A stretch of DNA of 64,000 bases, from the NCBI GenBank assembly GCA_913776615.1, contig CAJYPK010000015.1, positions 268,401-332,400 on the forward strand. The letters run 5' to 3'. Shown here one piece after another: positions 41,661-50,935 of the stretch. How positions within the stretch are numbered: position 1 is the first letter of the stretch; every line of letters starts with the position of its first letter. The notes under the pieces were generated by a model. The model was not told where the DNA came from. It ran no database searches and saw only the letters and a list, made by a program, of their open reading frames with translations. The stretch comes from an uncultured Hymenobacter sp. (lineage in GTDB: Bacteria; Bacteroidota; Bacteroidia; Cytophagales; Hymenobacteraceae). The position numbers and the translations under genes were made by a program.

Positions 41661-44621
41661 ATGAACAAGACTACCTTCCCCGCCGCTCCCCTGCTGGCGG
41701 TGGCCCTGGCAGCCAGCCCCTTGCTGGCCCATAGCCAGGCCCCCGGCCGCCCGGCCGCTGCGCCCGCTGCTGCCCCGCGCTCGGCTACCGGCCGCGTGAG
41801 CGGCACCGTAACCGACGCCGCCAACGGCAAGCCCGTGTCGTACGCCACCGTCAACGTCATCAACCCCAGCACCAACAGCCCGGTCAACGGCGGCGTGGCC
41901 GGCGACGACGGCAAGTTTGTGCTGCCCGTACCGGCGGGTACCTACCGGGTGGAAATCAGCTTTATCGGCTACACCACGCAGGTGAAGGACGGCGTAACCG
42001 TGACGGCCGGCGGCAACCTGGCGCTGGGCAACGTGGCCCTGGCGGCGGCGGCCCAAAAGCTGGCCGAAGTAGTCGTGACCGGCAAAAAGCCGCTCATCGA
42101 AGAGCGCGTCGACCGCACGGTGTACAACGCCGACGTGGATAAAACCACTCAGGGCGGCGACGCCACCGACGTGCTCAAGCGCGTGCCCCTGCTCAGCGTG
42201 GACCTTGACGGCAACGTGAGCCTGCGCGGCAGCAGCAACATCCGGGTGCTCATCAACAACAAGCCCAGCACCATCGCGGCCAGCAGCATCGCCGACGCCC
42301 TGAAGCAAATTCCGGCCGACCAGATTCAGACGGTGGAAGTCATTACCTCACCCTCGGCGAAGTACGACGCCGAAGGCTCGGGCGGGATTATCAACATCGT
42401 GACCAAGCAAAACAACCTGCGCGGCGGCTCGCTGAGCCTCAATACCGGCGTGGGCCTGCGCGCCACCAACCTGGGCTTGAACGGCAACTACAGCAACGGC
42501 AAGTTTGGGGTGAGCCTGGGCGGCTTCGGACGGGCCAGCTACAACCAGCCGGGCAGCTTCGACAACAGCCAGCAGAGCATCAGCCTGGCTACCGGCAACC
42601 GCACCAGCGTGGCCCAGAGCGCCGATACGCGCCGCAACGACATCTTCGGGCGCTACACGCTGGGCCTCACCTACGATTTCAATAAGCAGAATTCGCTGGC
42701 CGGCTCCATCGCCTACGGCGTTCGCAACGCCGACAACTACCAGGATAACCTGCTGAGCCGCATTGCCGCCGGCACGGCCCCACTCACGGTTAACTCCATC
42801 CGCGACGTGGCCTCGACCAACAACTCGAACACCGTCGATGCCAGCCTCAACTATACGCACCTCTTCGACGTGAAGCAGCGCGAGTTGAGTGTGCTCACGC
42901 TGTTCAGCCGCAACAATCAGACGAACAATTTTACCAACAGCGTCTTTGACCCCAACGGTCCCACCGACCGCGACTCCCGCCGCTACGTGGGCCAGCTGGG
43001 CAACAACAACGACAGCTACAACGAGGAATACACCGGCCAGGTCGATTACCAGACGCCGACCGTGAAGGACCAGCTGCTGGAAGTAGGCGTGAAAGACATC
43101 ATGCGCCGCGTGAGCAGCGACTACAGCTACTTCTACGACGCCAACTTGCAGCCGCAGGCGGGCGGGGCCACGCTCAACAACTCCTTCCGCTACCGCCAGA
43201 ACGTGGCCGCTGGCTACGCTACCTACACCATCGGGCTACCCAAGGGCTTTACGCTGAAGCCGGGGGTGCGCTACGAGTACACCAGCATCTCGGCCGATTT
43301 CAGCAATGGCCAGGGCGCACTCACCAGCACCAATATTCCCGACTACAGCGTGCTCGTGCCCAGCGTCAACCTCTCGCGCAAGCTGGAGAACGGCAACGTG
43401 GTAAAGTTTTCGTACAACCGCCGCATCCAGCGCCCCTCACTGCAATTTTTGAACCCCAACGTACAGGCCAGCAACCCGCTGAACGCCTCGCGGGGTAATG
43501 CTGAGCTCGGTCCCGAATACACCAACAACTACGAGGTTGGCTACAGCACCACCGTCAAGCAAAAGGTCAACCTGAATCTGACAGCATTCGTGCGCAACAC
43601 TACCGACGCCATTCAGACGGTGCGCGTGCCGCTGCCTCCCGAGCTGAACCCCAACAATATTCAGGGGGCGCTGCTGACCACCTACCTCAACTCGGGCACC
43701 GAGAATGCCTACGGCGGCAGCCTCTTCGCGGGGGCCAACACCGGCAAGCTCTCACTGAATGGCAGCGTAGACGCCTTCTACGCGGTACTAAAAAACAACG
43801 ACCCCGAGGCGGCTTACAACTCCCGCAACAGCGGCGTGGTCATCAATGCCCGGGCCTTCGGCTCTTACGACCTGGGCAAGAGCTACTCCTTGCAGGCTTT
43901 CGGCTTCTACCGGGGCCAGCAGGTGCAGCTGCAAGGCACGCAAAGCGGCTTCGGCATCTACAGCCTGAGCTTGCAGAAAAGCTTTGCCGAGAAGCGCGGC
44001 AGCATCGGCTTCGGGGCCGAAAACTTCTTCACCGGCTCTATCCGCATCCGCACCAACGTCTCGACGCCCTACGTGGATAACTACAACGGCGTGGCCATCA
44101 ACGGCCCGGTGCTCCAGCAAAACAGCACCAACCTGACCCGGAACCTGAACTTCAAAATCAACTTCAGCTACCGCATCGGCAAGCTGACGGTAGACCAGCG
44201 CCCCCGTAACCGCAAGAGCGTAAACAATGACGACCTGAAAGAAGGCGGCGACGCCGGCGGCGGCATGGGCGGCGGGGGTGACCTCGGCGGCGGCGGCCAA
44301 GGCGGCGGGGGCGGCGCTCGCCCCAATGGTGCGGGCCAGCGCCCGGCCGGTACCACCGGCTACCCCGGCGCGGGCCAGCGCCCCGCAGGCGCGGCTCGCC
44401 CGGCAGCCCCTGCCGATGCTGCGCCAGCCACGCCCGCAACCCCCGCCGACAGCACTGCTACGCCGGCGGGCCAGCCCAACCGGCGGCCCGCCACGGCCCC
44501 GGCCGACAGCTCAACCGTGAAGCCCAGCGTGCCCGCCACCACGCCGACCAACGCGCCCTCGCCGGGCACTACCTCGCCCAGCGGCATCGTACCGGCCGGT
44601 AGCCCCGGCGGCCGGCCGTAG
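41661..44621 (+). CDS. TonB-dependent receptor-like outer-membrane protein with Pro/Ala/Gly-rich tail
   Basis: This 986-residue outer-membrane protein starts with a signal peptide (start chosen at 41661, cut after SQA near residue 28). A carboxypeptidase-regulatory-like domain follows (about residues 45-130, GRVSGTVTDAANGKPVSYATVNV). A TonB plug comes next (about 140-250: KPLIEERVDRTVYNAD, GDATDVLKRVPLLSVDLDG, IQTVEVITSPSAKYDAEGSGGIINIV), then a long barrel of the OMP_b-brl_3 type. The barrel seems to end near TRNLNFKINFSYRIGKL. About 140 further residues form a highly low-complexity tail rich in Gly, Pro, Ala and Thr, which is unusual because barrels normally end at their last strand. The cargo is not predictable. 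A terminator follows. Confidence 0.9.
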   Translation: MNKTTFPAAPLLAVALAASPLLAHSQAPGRPAAAPAAAPRSATGRVSGTVTDAANGKPVSYATVNVINPSTNSPVNGGVAGDDGKFVLPVPAGTYRVEISFIGYTTQVKDGVTVTAGGNLALGNVALAAAAQKLAEVVVTGKKPLIEERVDRTVYNADVDKTTQGGDATDVLKRVPLLSVDLDGNVSLRGSSNIRVLINNKPSTIAASSIADALKQIPADQIQTVEVITSPSAKYDAEGSGGIINIVTKQNNLRGGSLSLNTGVGLRATNLGLNGNYSNGKFGVSLGGFGRASYNQPGSFDNSQQSISLATGNRTSVAQSADTRRNDIFGRYTLGLTYDFNKQNSLAGSIAYGVRNADNYQDNLLSRIAAGTAPLTVNSIRDVASTNNSNTVDASLNYTHLFDVKQRELSVLTLFSRNNQTNNFTNSVFDPNGPTDRDSRRYVGQLGNNNDSYNEEYTGQVDYQTPTVKDQLLEVGVKDIMRRVSSDYSYFYDANLQPQAGGATLNNSFRYRQNVAAGYATYTIGLPKGFTLKPGVRYEYTSISADFSNGQGALTSTNIPDYSVLVPSVNLSRKLENGNVVKFSYNRRIQRPSLQFLNPNVQASNPLNASRGNAELGPEYTNNYEVGYSTTVKQKVNLNLTAFVRNTTDAIQTVRVPLPPELNPNNIQGALLTTYLNSGTENAYGGSLFAGANTGKLSLNGSVDAFYAVLKNNDPEAAYNSRNSGVVINARAFGSYDLGKSYSLQAFGFYRGQQVQLQGTQSGFGIYSLSLQKSFAEKRGSIGFGAENFFTGSIRIRTNVSTPYVDNYNGVAINGPVLQQNSTNLTRNLNFKINFSYRIGKLTVDQRPRNRKSVNNDDLKEGGDAGGGMGGGGDLGGGGQGGGGGARPNGAGQRPAGTTGYPGAGQRPAGAARPAAPADAAPATPATPADSTATPAGQPNRRPATAPADSSTVKPSVPATTPTNAPSPGTTSPSGIVPAGSPGGRP

Positions 44622-44653
44622 CCTCCCCACAGCCTGGCTAACTACTTGATTGT

Positions 44654-44691
44654 AAAAGGGCCGACCGCGCTAAGCGTGGTCGGCCCTTTTT
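44654..44691 (+). terminator. Rho-independent terminator after the large receptor gene
   Basis: The hairpin AAAAGGGCCGACC / GGTCGGCCCTTTTT, with a short loop and a T-tail, starts about 32 bp after the stop codon. Confidence 0.85.
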
Positions 44692-44784
44692 ATGTTCGCC
44701 GAGCAGTAGCAAGTGGCTACTGCCCGCGCCTGCTTGTGCGAAGGCCTTTTTATCTGCGGCTAAAGCATTAGGCCGATTTCGCAC

Positions 44785-45570
44785 TCAGCTTATTTTCTCT
44801 CCTATAAAATAGTAGTGGCGGTACAGCAAGGAGCGAAAGCCGAATAGCTGCTTGCGCATTTCCCAGCTAGTGGTGCTGCGCAACCGACGCAGCCGGAGCC
44901 ACTGCAACGGCCAGAGCAGCGCGGCCAGTGGGGCAAATAGCCAGTCCTCCGTGTAGAAAGAGGTGTAGCCCACCTTTTTTAAGCGTAGCCCGTGGCGGTC
45001 AAACAGGCGCTTCAATTCCTGCTGCGATACCTGCTGTACGTTACCCTCCCCTGGCTCGTAAAGCCACTTAAACCGGCGAGTCCGACCCAGAAATAGAAAG
45101 CTCAGCCGGTCGCGCACGGTGGCGTAGTTGTCGTTGGTAACGACCAGCAAACCGTCGGGTTGCAGCTGCTGGGCGCACCGCGCAATAAATTGGTCGGTGT
45201 TACCAAAGCACATGATGCCGCTAACGGAGCTGATCACAGCAAACTGCCCGGTATCCGTGAAAGGAAACTCTCGATTAAGATCGATGACGCGGTAGCCATT
45301 CAGGCCGCCGGGTACGGCCGGGGCAACGGGGCGAATGTCAGCCCCCCACAGCTCGGCTGGGGCAAAAAAACGGCGGACCTGCGTCAAGAATTCGCCTTCC
45401 CCGCAAGGTACATCCAGCCAGCGAAGGCCCGGCCGTTGCAACCGGGGAGCCTCGTGTTGCAGCAAATAGGCTAGGAGGTCGCGGTTAACATTCTTCTGGG
45501 TATTCCCGCGGGGCACGGCGTCTAAGTCGGCTGCTGTCGGCGTTGGCTGGGCTTCGATAGTTGGGAGCAT
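44785..45570 (-). CDS. Class I SAM-dependent methyltransferase
   Basis: This 261-residue protein has SAM-binding motif I LRWLDVPCGEGEFLTQV (about residues 52-68), an acidic motif II in ELWGADIRPV, and a motif IV-like FAVISSVSGIMCFGNTDQFIARCAQQLQPDGLLVVTNDN. These place it in the Methyltransf_11/UbiE-like group. The C-terminal half has aromatic and basic segments (FLGRTRRFKWLYEPGEG, DWLFAPLAALLWPLQWLRLRRLRS) that may contact membrane or lipid substrate. It is not part of an operon, and no neighbour points to a substrate. About 490 bp of gene-free DNA separate it from the flippase-like gene. Confidence 0.85.
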   Translation of the reverse strand: MLPTIEAQPTPTAADLDAVPRGNTQKNVNRDLLAYLLQHEAPRLQRPGLRWLDVPCGEGEFLTQVRRFFAPAELWGADIRPVAPAVPGGLNGYRVIDLNREFPFTDTGQFAVISSVSGIMCFGNTDQFIARCAQQLQPDGLLVVTNDNYATVRDRLSFLFLGRTRRFKWLYEPGEGNVQQVSQQELKRLFDRHGLRLKKVGYTSFYTEDWLFAPLAALLWPLQWLRLRRLRSTTSWEMRKQLFGFRSLLYRHYYFIGEKIS

Positions 45571-46060
45571 ATAGCTGGTAAGAAAAGTAAATTTACTTAA
45601 AGCTCATCTGCTCCGCCAGCAAATAAATGAACAAATGGTGAATTTATTGCGCAAACTCCTCCTTATCGCCTTGGAAGGAAAGTAATAACTCCCGTAGCTG
45701 GCCAGGGCTGCACGCACGCGAAAACTAGCTGCTTTCACTCGCAAGCTTATGCAGGGAGTGACCTCAACGGCTACTACTTTCTTGATCGAATAGAGCGGAT
45801 TTCGTTACACCTGACAAGCAGCAAGTTGAGCACCACTATTCCAGTCTATTCGGCAACGGCGCGATAAATCCTTTAACCGCTTTATCAGCCCGGCACCCCG
45901 GTACGGCCTGGCCCGGTTTTCTCACCGGCTAGTGCGCCTGCCTAACCAGTTAGCCAGCCACTAGCTGCTCCTGCCCTTACGCTACCAGCAGGCTACTGCC
46001 AGGGCTCCAAGCGGATGACCTCCCCCGGTGGGCCTATTTTTGTCTACCCTTTCCCTGCCT
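45571..46060. other. Gene-free region between divergent genes
   Basis: About 490 bp with no credible gene and no clear repeat. The left third is AT-rich. A -7 promoter match for the flippase-like gene lies at its right end (46035-46042). I see nothing else definite here. Confidence 0.55.
46035..46042 (+). promoter_or_regulatory. Putative -7 element TATTTTTG for the flippase-like gene
   Basis: This exact TAnnTTTG match ends 18 bp before the ATG at 46061, placing the upstream GTG at 46028 outside the transcript. It supports the shorter start. Confidence 0.5.
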
Positions 46061-47158
46061 ATGCTGTCTACCCCTGCTACTCCGCCCCCAGCCCGCCCCG
46101 ACGCTGACCTTGTGCAGCAATTGCGCCCTTCGCGCATCGTGCTGCCGGCGCTGATTGGCCTGAGCGTAGTGGCCTTTCTATTCTGGCACTCCTATAAGCC
46201 CGGCGATCTCGCCCCGCTGCGCGACGCCAGCTGGGAATGGCTCTTTATCACGCTGCTCGTGCTGTGGGCGCGCGACCTGGGCTACATCTACCGCATCCGC
46301 AGCATCTCCGAAAAAGTGCTGAGTTGGAAGCAGGCATTTGGGGTCATTGTCGTGTGGGAATTTGCCTCCTGTGTACTGCCGTCGGCGGCGGGAGGCACGG
46401 CAGCCGCCCCGGTCATTCTCAACAAGGAGGGCATTCCGCTCGGCAAGGCCATCGCCTACACCATCGTCACGGCCTTTCTCGATAATCTGTACTACGTACT
46501 TATGGTGCCGCTGGTGGTGTGGCTGGCCGGCGACGGCCTGTATCCCCACGGCCTGCAATCGGCCTTCGTGCAAACGCTCCGGGTGCTTTTTATTGTTAGC
46601 TACGTAGCCGTGTCGGCCTATTCGGGCCTGCTGTTCTACGCGCTGTTTATCAATCCGCGCTCGGTTCGCCGCCTATTAGTGCGGCTCACCTCGCTGCGCG
46701 TACTGCGGCGCTTCCGCCGCCTGGCCTACCGCCAAGGTCAGGAAATGGTATCGGCTTCGGCGCACTTGCGCGGGGCAGGCGCGGCCTACTGGTGGAAGGC
46801 CGCGCTCAGCACCGTCTTTGTGTGGACGGCCCGCTACGCGGTGATCGGCTGCCTCATCGCCGCCTTTGCCCCCATGACTACGGGCACCTTCCTGTTTATT
46901 TTCGCTCGCAACATCACGTACAAAGTCATTCTGCTGCTGGCTATTACGCCGGGTGGCGCAGGCATCGCCGAGGGGGCTTTCCCTACCTTCTTCGGCCGCT
47001 TCATGGGCACGGCGGCCATGACGAGCTTCCTGGTACTACTCTATCGCATCGTTACGTATTATTTCTACCTGGCTCTGGGCGTAGCCTACCTGCCGCGCTG
47101 GCTGGCCACGCCCGGCCACAAAAAAAGCCTCGCTCCAGAAACGGAGCGAGGCTTATAA
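46061..47158 (+). CDS. Flippase-like / lysylphosphatidylglycerol synthase TM-domain protein
   Basis: This 365-residue integral membrane protein has about seven hydrophobic segments and the UPF0104/LPG_synthase_TM pattern: WLFITLLVLWARDLGYIYRIRSIS, VWEFASCVLPSAAGGTAAAPVILNKEGIPLGKAI and ITPGGAGIAEGAFPTFFG. In this family GG-x-A-xx-P and TPGG-x-G-x-x-E are conserved. The soluble synthetase domain of MprF is absent, so only the flippase-type part is present. A lipid or glycolipid flipping role is inferred. The last codons overlap a terminator hairpin, so the stop codon lies in the terminator stem-loop region. Confidence 0.85.
   Translation: MLSTPATPPPARPDADLVQQLRPSRIVLPALIGLSVVAFLFWHSYKPGDLAPLRDASWEWLFITLLVLWARDLGYIYRIRSISEKVLSWKQAFGVIVVWEFASCVLPSAAGGTAAAPVILNKEGIPLGKAIAYTIVTAFLDNLYYVLMVPLVVWLAGDGLYPHGLQSAFVQTLRVLFIVSYVAVSAYSGLLFYALFINPRSVRRLLVRLTSLRVLRRFRRLAYRQGQEMVSASAHLRGAGAAYWWKAALSTVFVWTARYAVIGCLIAAFAPMTTGTFLFIFARNITYKVILLLAITPGGAGIAEGAFPTFFGRFMGTAAMTSFLVLLYRIVTYYFYLALGVAYLPRWLATPGHKKSLAPETERGL
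47120..47157 (+). terminator. Terminator hairpin overlapping the 3' end of the flippase gene
   Basis: The stem AGCCTCGCTCC / GGAGCGAGGCT, with a short loop, is preceded by an A-run on the plus strand, which gives a T-run on the minus strand. It is inside the last codons of the gene and may also end the convergent lipoprotein transcript. Confidence 0.65.
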
Positions 47159-47186
47159 GCGGACATAAGTCCTGCGAAAATCTTGG

Positions 47187-47603
47187 CTACTTGGCCTTGA
47201 GCATCAGTTTCGACTCGGGGCTGTTCGGGTTTACGAGCGTCAGCTTGCTGTCGGTTAGCGTTTCAATGTTGAAGGTATTGCTGGTCGTGCTGCCTTCGGG
47301 CGTCATCGTGATAGTCTTGGCCGTTTGGTCAAATACGTACTTACCGCTCTGCGTGCCCGAGTAGGTACCGTTCGAAGCAAAGCTAATTTCCTGCTCCTGA
47401 TCGGCGTCGCTTTGCTTCACCTTATCACCGGCCGCATCGGTCTGCTTGTCGGTCACCCATACCTTGCTGCTCGAGCCGTACAGCATGTTTGCGCCCTCTA
47501 CCTTGCCTTTGTCGCTGCCGCACGAGGCTACGAAAAATAGCAGGGCTACCACGCTAAACAGCGCGGTGAAATAAGACCGGTAGGATACGTGTGCGAAGTT
47601 CAT
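47187..47603 (-). CDS. Small lipoprotein, lipocalin-like
   Basis: This 138-residue lipoprotein has lipobox FVASC (Cys28). The start at 47603 gives a normal signal, and a longer in-frame start would add 39 non-signal residues. The mature part is a series of short strands with polar turns: SSKVWVTDKQTDAAGDKVKQ, EISFASNGTYSGTQSGKYVFDQTAKTITMTPEG, IETLTDSKLTLVNPN. This matches the lipocalin-like domain common in Bacteroidota lipoproteins, where W at the start and G-x-Y-x-F in the middle are typical. The ligand is unknown. Confidence 0.78.
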   Translation of the reverse strand: MNFAHVSYRSYFTALFSVVALLFFVASCGSDKGKVEGANMLYGSSSKVWVTDKQTDAAGDKVKQSDADQEQEISFASNGTYSGTQSGKYVFDQTAKTITMTPEGSTTSNTFNIETLTDSKLTLVNPNSPESKLMLKAK

Positions 47604-47775
47604 GGGGAGAAAAGAGGTTGTGAGAGAAAAGTCAGGATTAGTCCGGTGCTGCTTACGGCCGCATTTTTTTTTGGTTATCCAGGGCAACCTCTCCGCGCCA
47701 GGCCCCGTAAAAAGCCGCAAGCCACCCAGCCCGGCTGCGGCAGCTATTCTTCACTCTTAATCTCGCACTTGTCAC

Positions 47776-48066
47776 ATGGGCTTGCTCGATTTCCTGAACA
47801 ACGAAGGTGATAAAAAGCCCGTTGCTCCCGCCCAAAACACCGGCGGTACCGATTTTTTTGGCAACAGCGATAAGTCTGCTGCCGATAATACTGCCGCTGG
47901 CACTACCTACACCGTAGTAAGCGGCGACTCGCTTTCCAAAATTGCTAAAGAACACTACGGCGACGCCGCCAAGTGGCATCAGATATACGAGGCCAATAAG
48001 GCCATCATCGGCAGTAACCCCGACCGCATCGAAGTAGGTCAGGAGTTAACCCTACCTAGTATCTAG
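47776..48066 (+). CDS. LysM-domain protein (YgaU/Kbp-like)
   Basis: This 96-residue protein has one LysM domain at residues about 44-95 (YTVVSGDSLSKIAKEHYGDAAKWHQIYEANKAIIGSNPDRIEVGQELTLP). That sequence is closest to the C-terminal LysM of the small cytoplasmic YgaU/Kbp-type proteins. The N-terminal 40 residues are polar and probably disordered. There is no signal peptide, so a cytoplasmic role fits better than cell-wall binding. A hairpin terminator follows, then a long palindromic repeat. Confidence 0.9.
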   Translation: MGLLDFLNNEGDKKPVAPAQNTGGTDFFGNSDKSAADNTAAGTTYTVVSGDSLSKIAKEHYGDAAKWHQIYEANKAIIGSNPDRIEVGQELTLPSI

Positions 48067-48091
48067 GTACTTTTTGCAGAAAAAAGGTGAG

Positions 48092-48124
48092 AAAAGCCAC
48101 TCCAGTCTTGGGGTGGCCTTTTTG
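48092..48124 (+). terminator. Rho-independent terminator after the LysM gene
   Basis: The hairpin AAAAGCCACTCC / GGGTGGCCTTTTTT, with a 7-base loop and a T-run, starts 26 bp after the stop codon. Confidence 0.8.
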
Positions 48125-48130
48125 TTTTCT

Positions 48131-48204
48131 GTAGGGTAAGCTTCAGCTTGCCCGGCGTGAGGTGAGTACCGCCCGGACGCCGGGCAAGCTGAAGCTTACC
48201 CTAC
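48131..48204. repeat. Long palindromic repeat, family 2, copy B
   Basis: Perfect 28-bp inverted arms (outer end GTAGGGTAAGCTTCAGCTTG) flank an 18-base centre. The core AAGCTTCAGCTTG matches AAGCTCCAGCTTG in the repeat at 33181-33272. It sits between the LysM terminator and the SAM-riboswitch promoter. Confidence 0.92.
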
Positions 48205-48220
48205 ATTTTTTTTGCAAAAA

Positions 48221-48251
48221 TTTGCAGGTTTAGTTGGCGGCGCTATCTTTG
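48221..48251 (+). promoter_or_regulatory. Promoter of the methionine/sulfur operon
   Basis: TTTG at 48221-48224 and TATCTTTG at 48244-48251 are 19 bp apart, an excellent match to the Bacteroidota -33/-7 pattern. Transcription would start near 48258 and include the riboswitch. Confidence 0.8.
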
Positions 48252-48303
48252 CCCTCACCAACCCGGTACTCCTCCGCAGCAGGCGGGGCAGTTTAGTTTC
48301 AGT

Positions 48304-48417
48304 TTTATACAGAAGCGGCGAGAGATTAGGCTCCCTGACCCGCTGGCAACCTTCACCCGCTGAAAGGTGCCAATTCCTACCCCGGCAGCTGCCACGCGCC
48401 GCCCGGGGGTCTATAAA
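48304..48417 (+). promoter_or_regulatory. SAM-I-type riboswitch (S-box)
   Basis: The RNA has the conserved S-box parts in order: a kink-turn-like GAGAGATTAGG near 48320-48330, CTGACCCGCTGGCAACC near 48335-48351, a short hairpin, then AAAGGTGCCAATTCCTACCCC (about 48363-48383). The closing helix P1 pairs TTTATA (48304-48309) with TATAAA (48412-48417). It lies upstream of metY and metX, which make homocysteine, so SAM feedback on methionine synthesis is the expected role. P1 ends 10 bases before a short cysteine-rich ORF. No obvious terminator follows P1, so control may act on translation or through the leader ORF. The call is from conserved motifs, not a covariance-model search. Confidence 0.85.
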
Positions 48418-48427
48418 TCGAGTACCC

Positions 48428-48565
48428 ATGGCACACGCAATTTCCTTCGCTGTCCCCTCCGCCCCCGCTTCCCCTAAAAGTGGTTACGGACGTTTCTTGC
48501 CCCTGGCTTTAGGTAGCTCGACCGCCTCTCGGCGAATGCGAATGTGCTGTTGTTGCTGCGGCTAG
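48428..48565 (+). CDS. Short leader ORF ending in five consecutive cysteines
   Basis: A 45-codon ORF starts 10 bases after the riboswitch P1 helix. It is Ser/Ala/Pro-rich and ends RRMRMCCCCCG followed by TAG. The cysteine codons span 48545-48559. The end position and the block of identical residues fit a regulatory leader peptide (ribosome stalling when Cys-tRNA is low), as known for poly-Cys upstream ORFs in mycobacteria. The downstream genes are in cysteine/methionine metabolism. It has no signal peptide and no domain. GCGGC at 48558-48562 (the last two codons of the ORF) and again at 48654-48658 could compete for GCCGC at 48632-48636, a weak hint of alternative folding. Whether it is translated is inferred. 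Confidence 0.6.
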   Translation: MAHAISFAVPSAPASPKSGYGRFLPLALGSSTASRRMRMCCCCCG

Positions 48566-48789
48566 CTTGTCAGCCCGGCGCTTTTTGCTTCTTTCCTCTT
48601 TTTGTGGGTAGTGCCTTCGTCTGCCGGCTTTGCCGCGGCCTAGGCTAACTGATGCGGCTACTTAAAAGATAACGCCTTATACATCAGATACTTACAAAAA
48701 TGCTACTCATCCGATAGTAGTTGAGGAAGCGAAAAGCCAACAGCACGGAGTTTACCCAAACTTTTTTTCGCATCTATTTCCTCCCCAGT

Positions 48790-49482
48790 ATGTCTACCTC
48801 AGCTTCGTCTGGCACCCCCTCTTTATTCAAGCAAAAACTAGCCGATGCGGCCCAACACCTGGCCGGCGTTTTACCCGCCGCCGTCGCTCAAACCATCGAT
48901 TCTGGTATCGCCCACGCGGAGGCTGCTGGCTTAGTTAGCCACGCGCTCCGCGTCGGCCAGACGGCTCCGAACTTCACGCTGCCCGATGCCGCCGGTCAGC
49001 TCCAAACCCTAACTAGCCTGCTGGAGCGCGGCCCGGTAGTACTCACCTTTTATCGCGGCAACTGGTGCCCGTATTGCAACGTGCAACTGCGCGCTTATCA
49101 GCAGGCGCTGCCCGAACTGGCCAGCCAAGGGGCCACTCTGGTTGCCATTTCGCCCCAGACGCCGGATGCTACTAGCCTCACGGCCAGCGCGCAAGAGCTA
49201 ACGTTCACCGTACTCAGCGACGTGGGCAATAAGGTAGCCCGCCAGTACGGCCTGGCATATCGCGTAGGGGCCGACGTGGCCGATACGCTGCGTAGCGTTG
49301 GCATCGACCTGGCGGCCCACAATGGCACCGAGGATGACGAGTTACCGCTCACGGCCACGTTTGTCATCAACACCGATCAAACCATCCTCTGGGCCGAGGT
49401 ACTCGCCAATTTCAAGGACCGCCCCGATCCGGCAACCATCCTGGCGGTACTGGCCCGGCGACCCGAGGCGCTACCCGCTTAG
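48790..49482 (+). CDS. Peroxiredoxin-like (AhpC/TSA) protein
   Basis: This 230-residue thioredoxin-fold protein has the AhpC/TSA layout. An N-terminal helix region of about 55 residues is followed by APNFTLPDAAGQLQTL, the active site YRGNWCPYCNVQLRAYQQ (a CPYC pair, unlike classical peroxiredoxins with T-x-x-C), SPQTPDATS and LTATFVINTDQTILWAEVL near the C-terminus. It belongs to the peroxiredoxin-like family annotated as alkyl-hydroperoxide or thiol reductase. The start at 48790 is preferred because an upstream TTG would add 23 odd residues. No separate promoter is seen between the poly-Cys leader and this gene, so it is probably in the SAM-controlled transcript with metY, 51 bp downstream. 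A link to thiol redox is inferred. Confidence 0.88.
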   Translation: MSTSASSGTPSLFKQKLADAAQHLAGVLPAAVAQTIDSGIAHAEAAGLVSHALRVGQTAPNFTLPDAAGQLQTLTSLLERGPVVLTFYRGNWCPYCNVQLRAYQQALPELASQGATLVAISPQTPDATSLTASAQELTFTVLSDVGNKVARQYGLAYRVGADVADTLRSVGIDLAAHNGTEDDELPLTATFVINTDQTILWAEVLANFKDRPDPATILAVLARRPEALPA

Positions 49483-49500
49483 TCTTTGCTTTTCGCTTGA

Positions 49501-50919
<1,419 letters not shown>

Positions 50920-50935
50920 TTGTTGACGCTTTTTC

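Noticed and set aside
46028..46060. Earlier GTG start for the flippase-like gene.
   Set aside because: It lies upstream of the promoter -7 match and adds residues not seen in the family.
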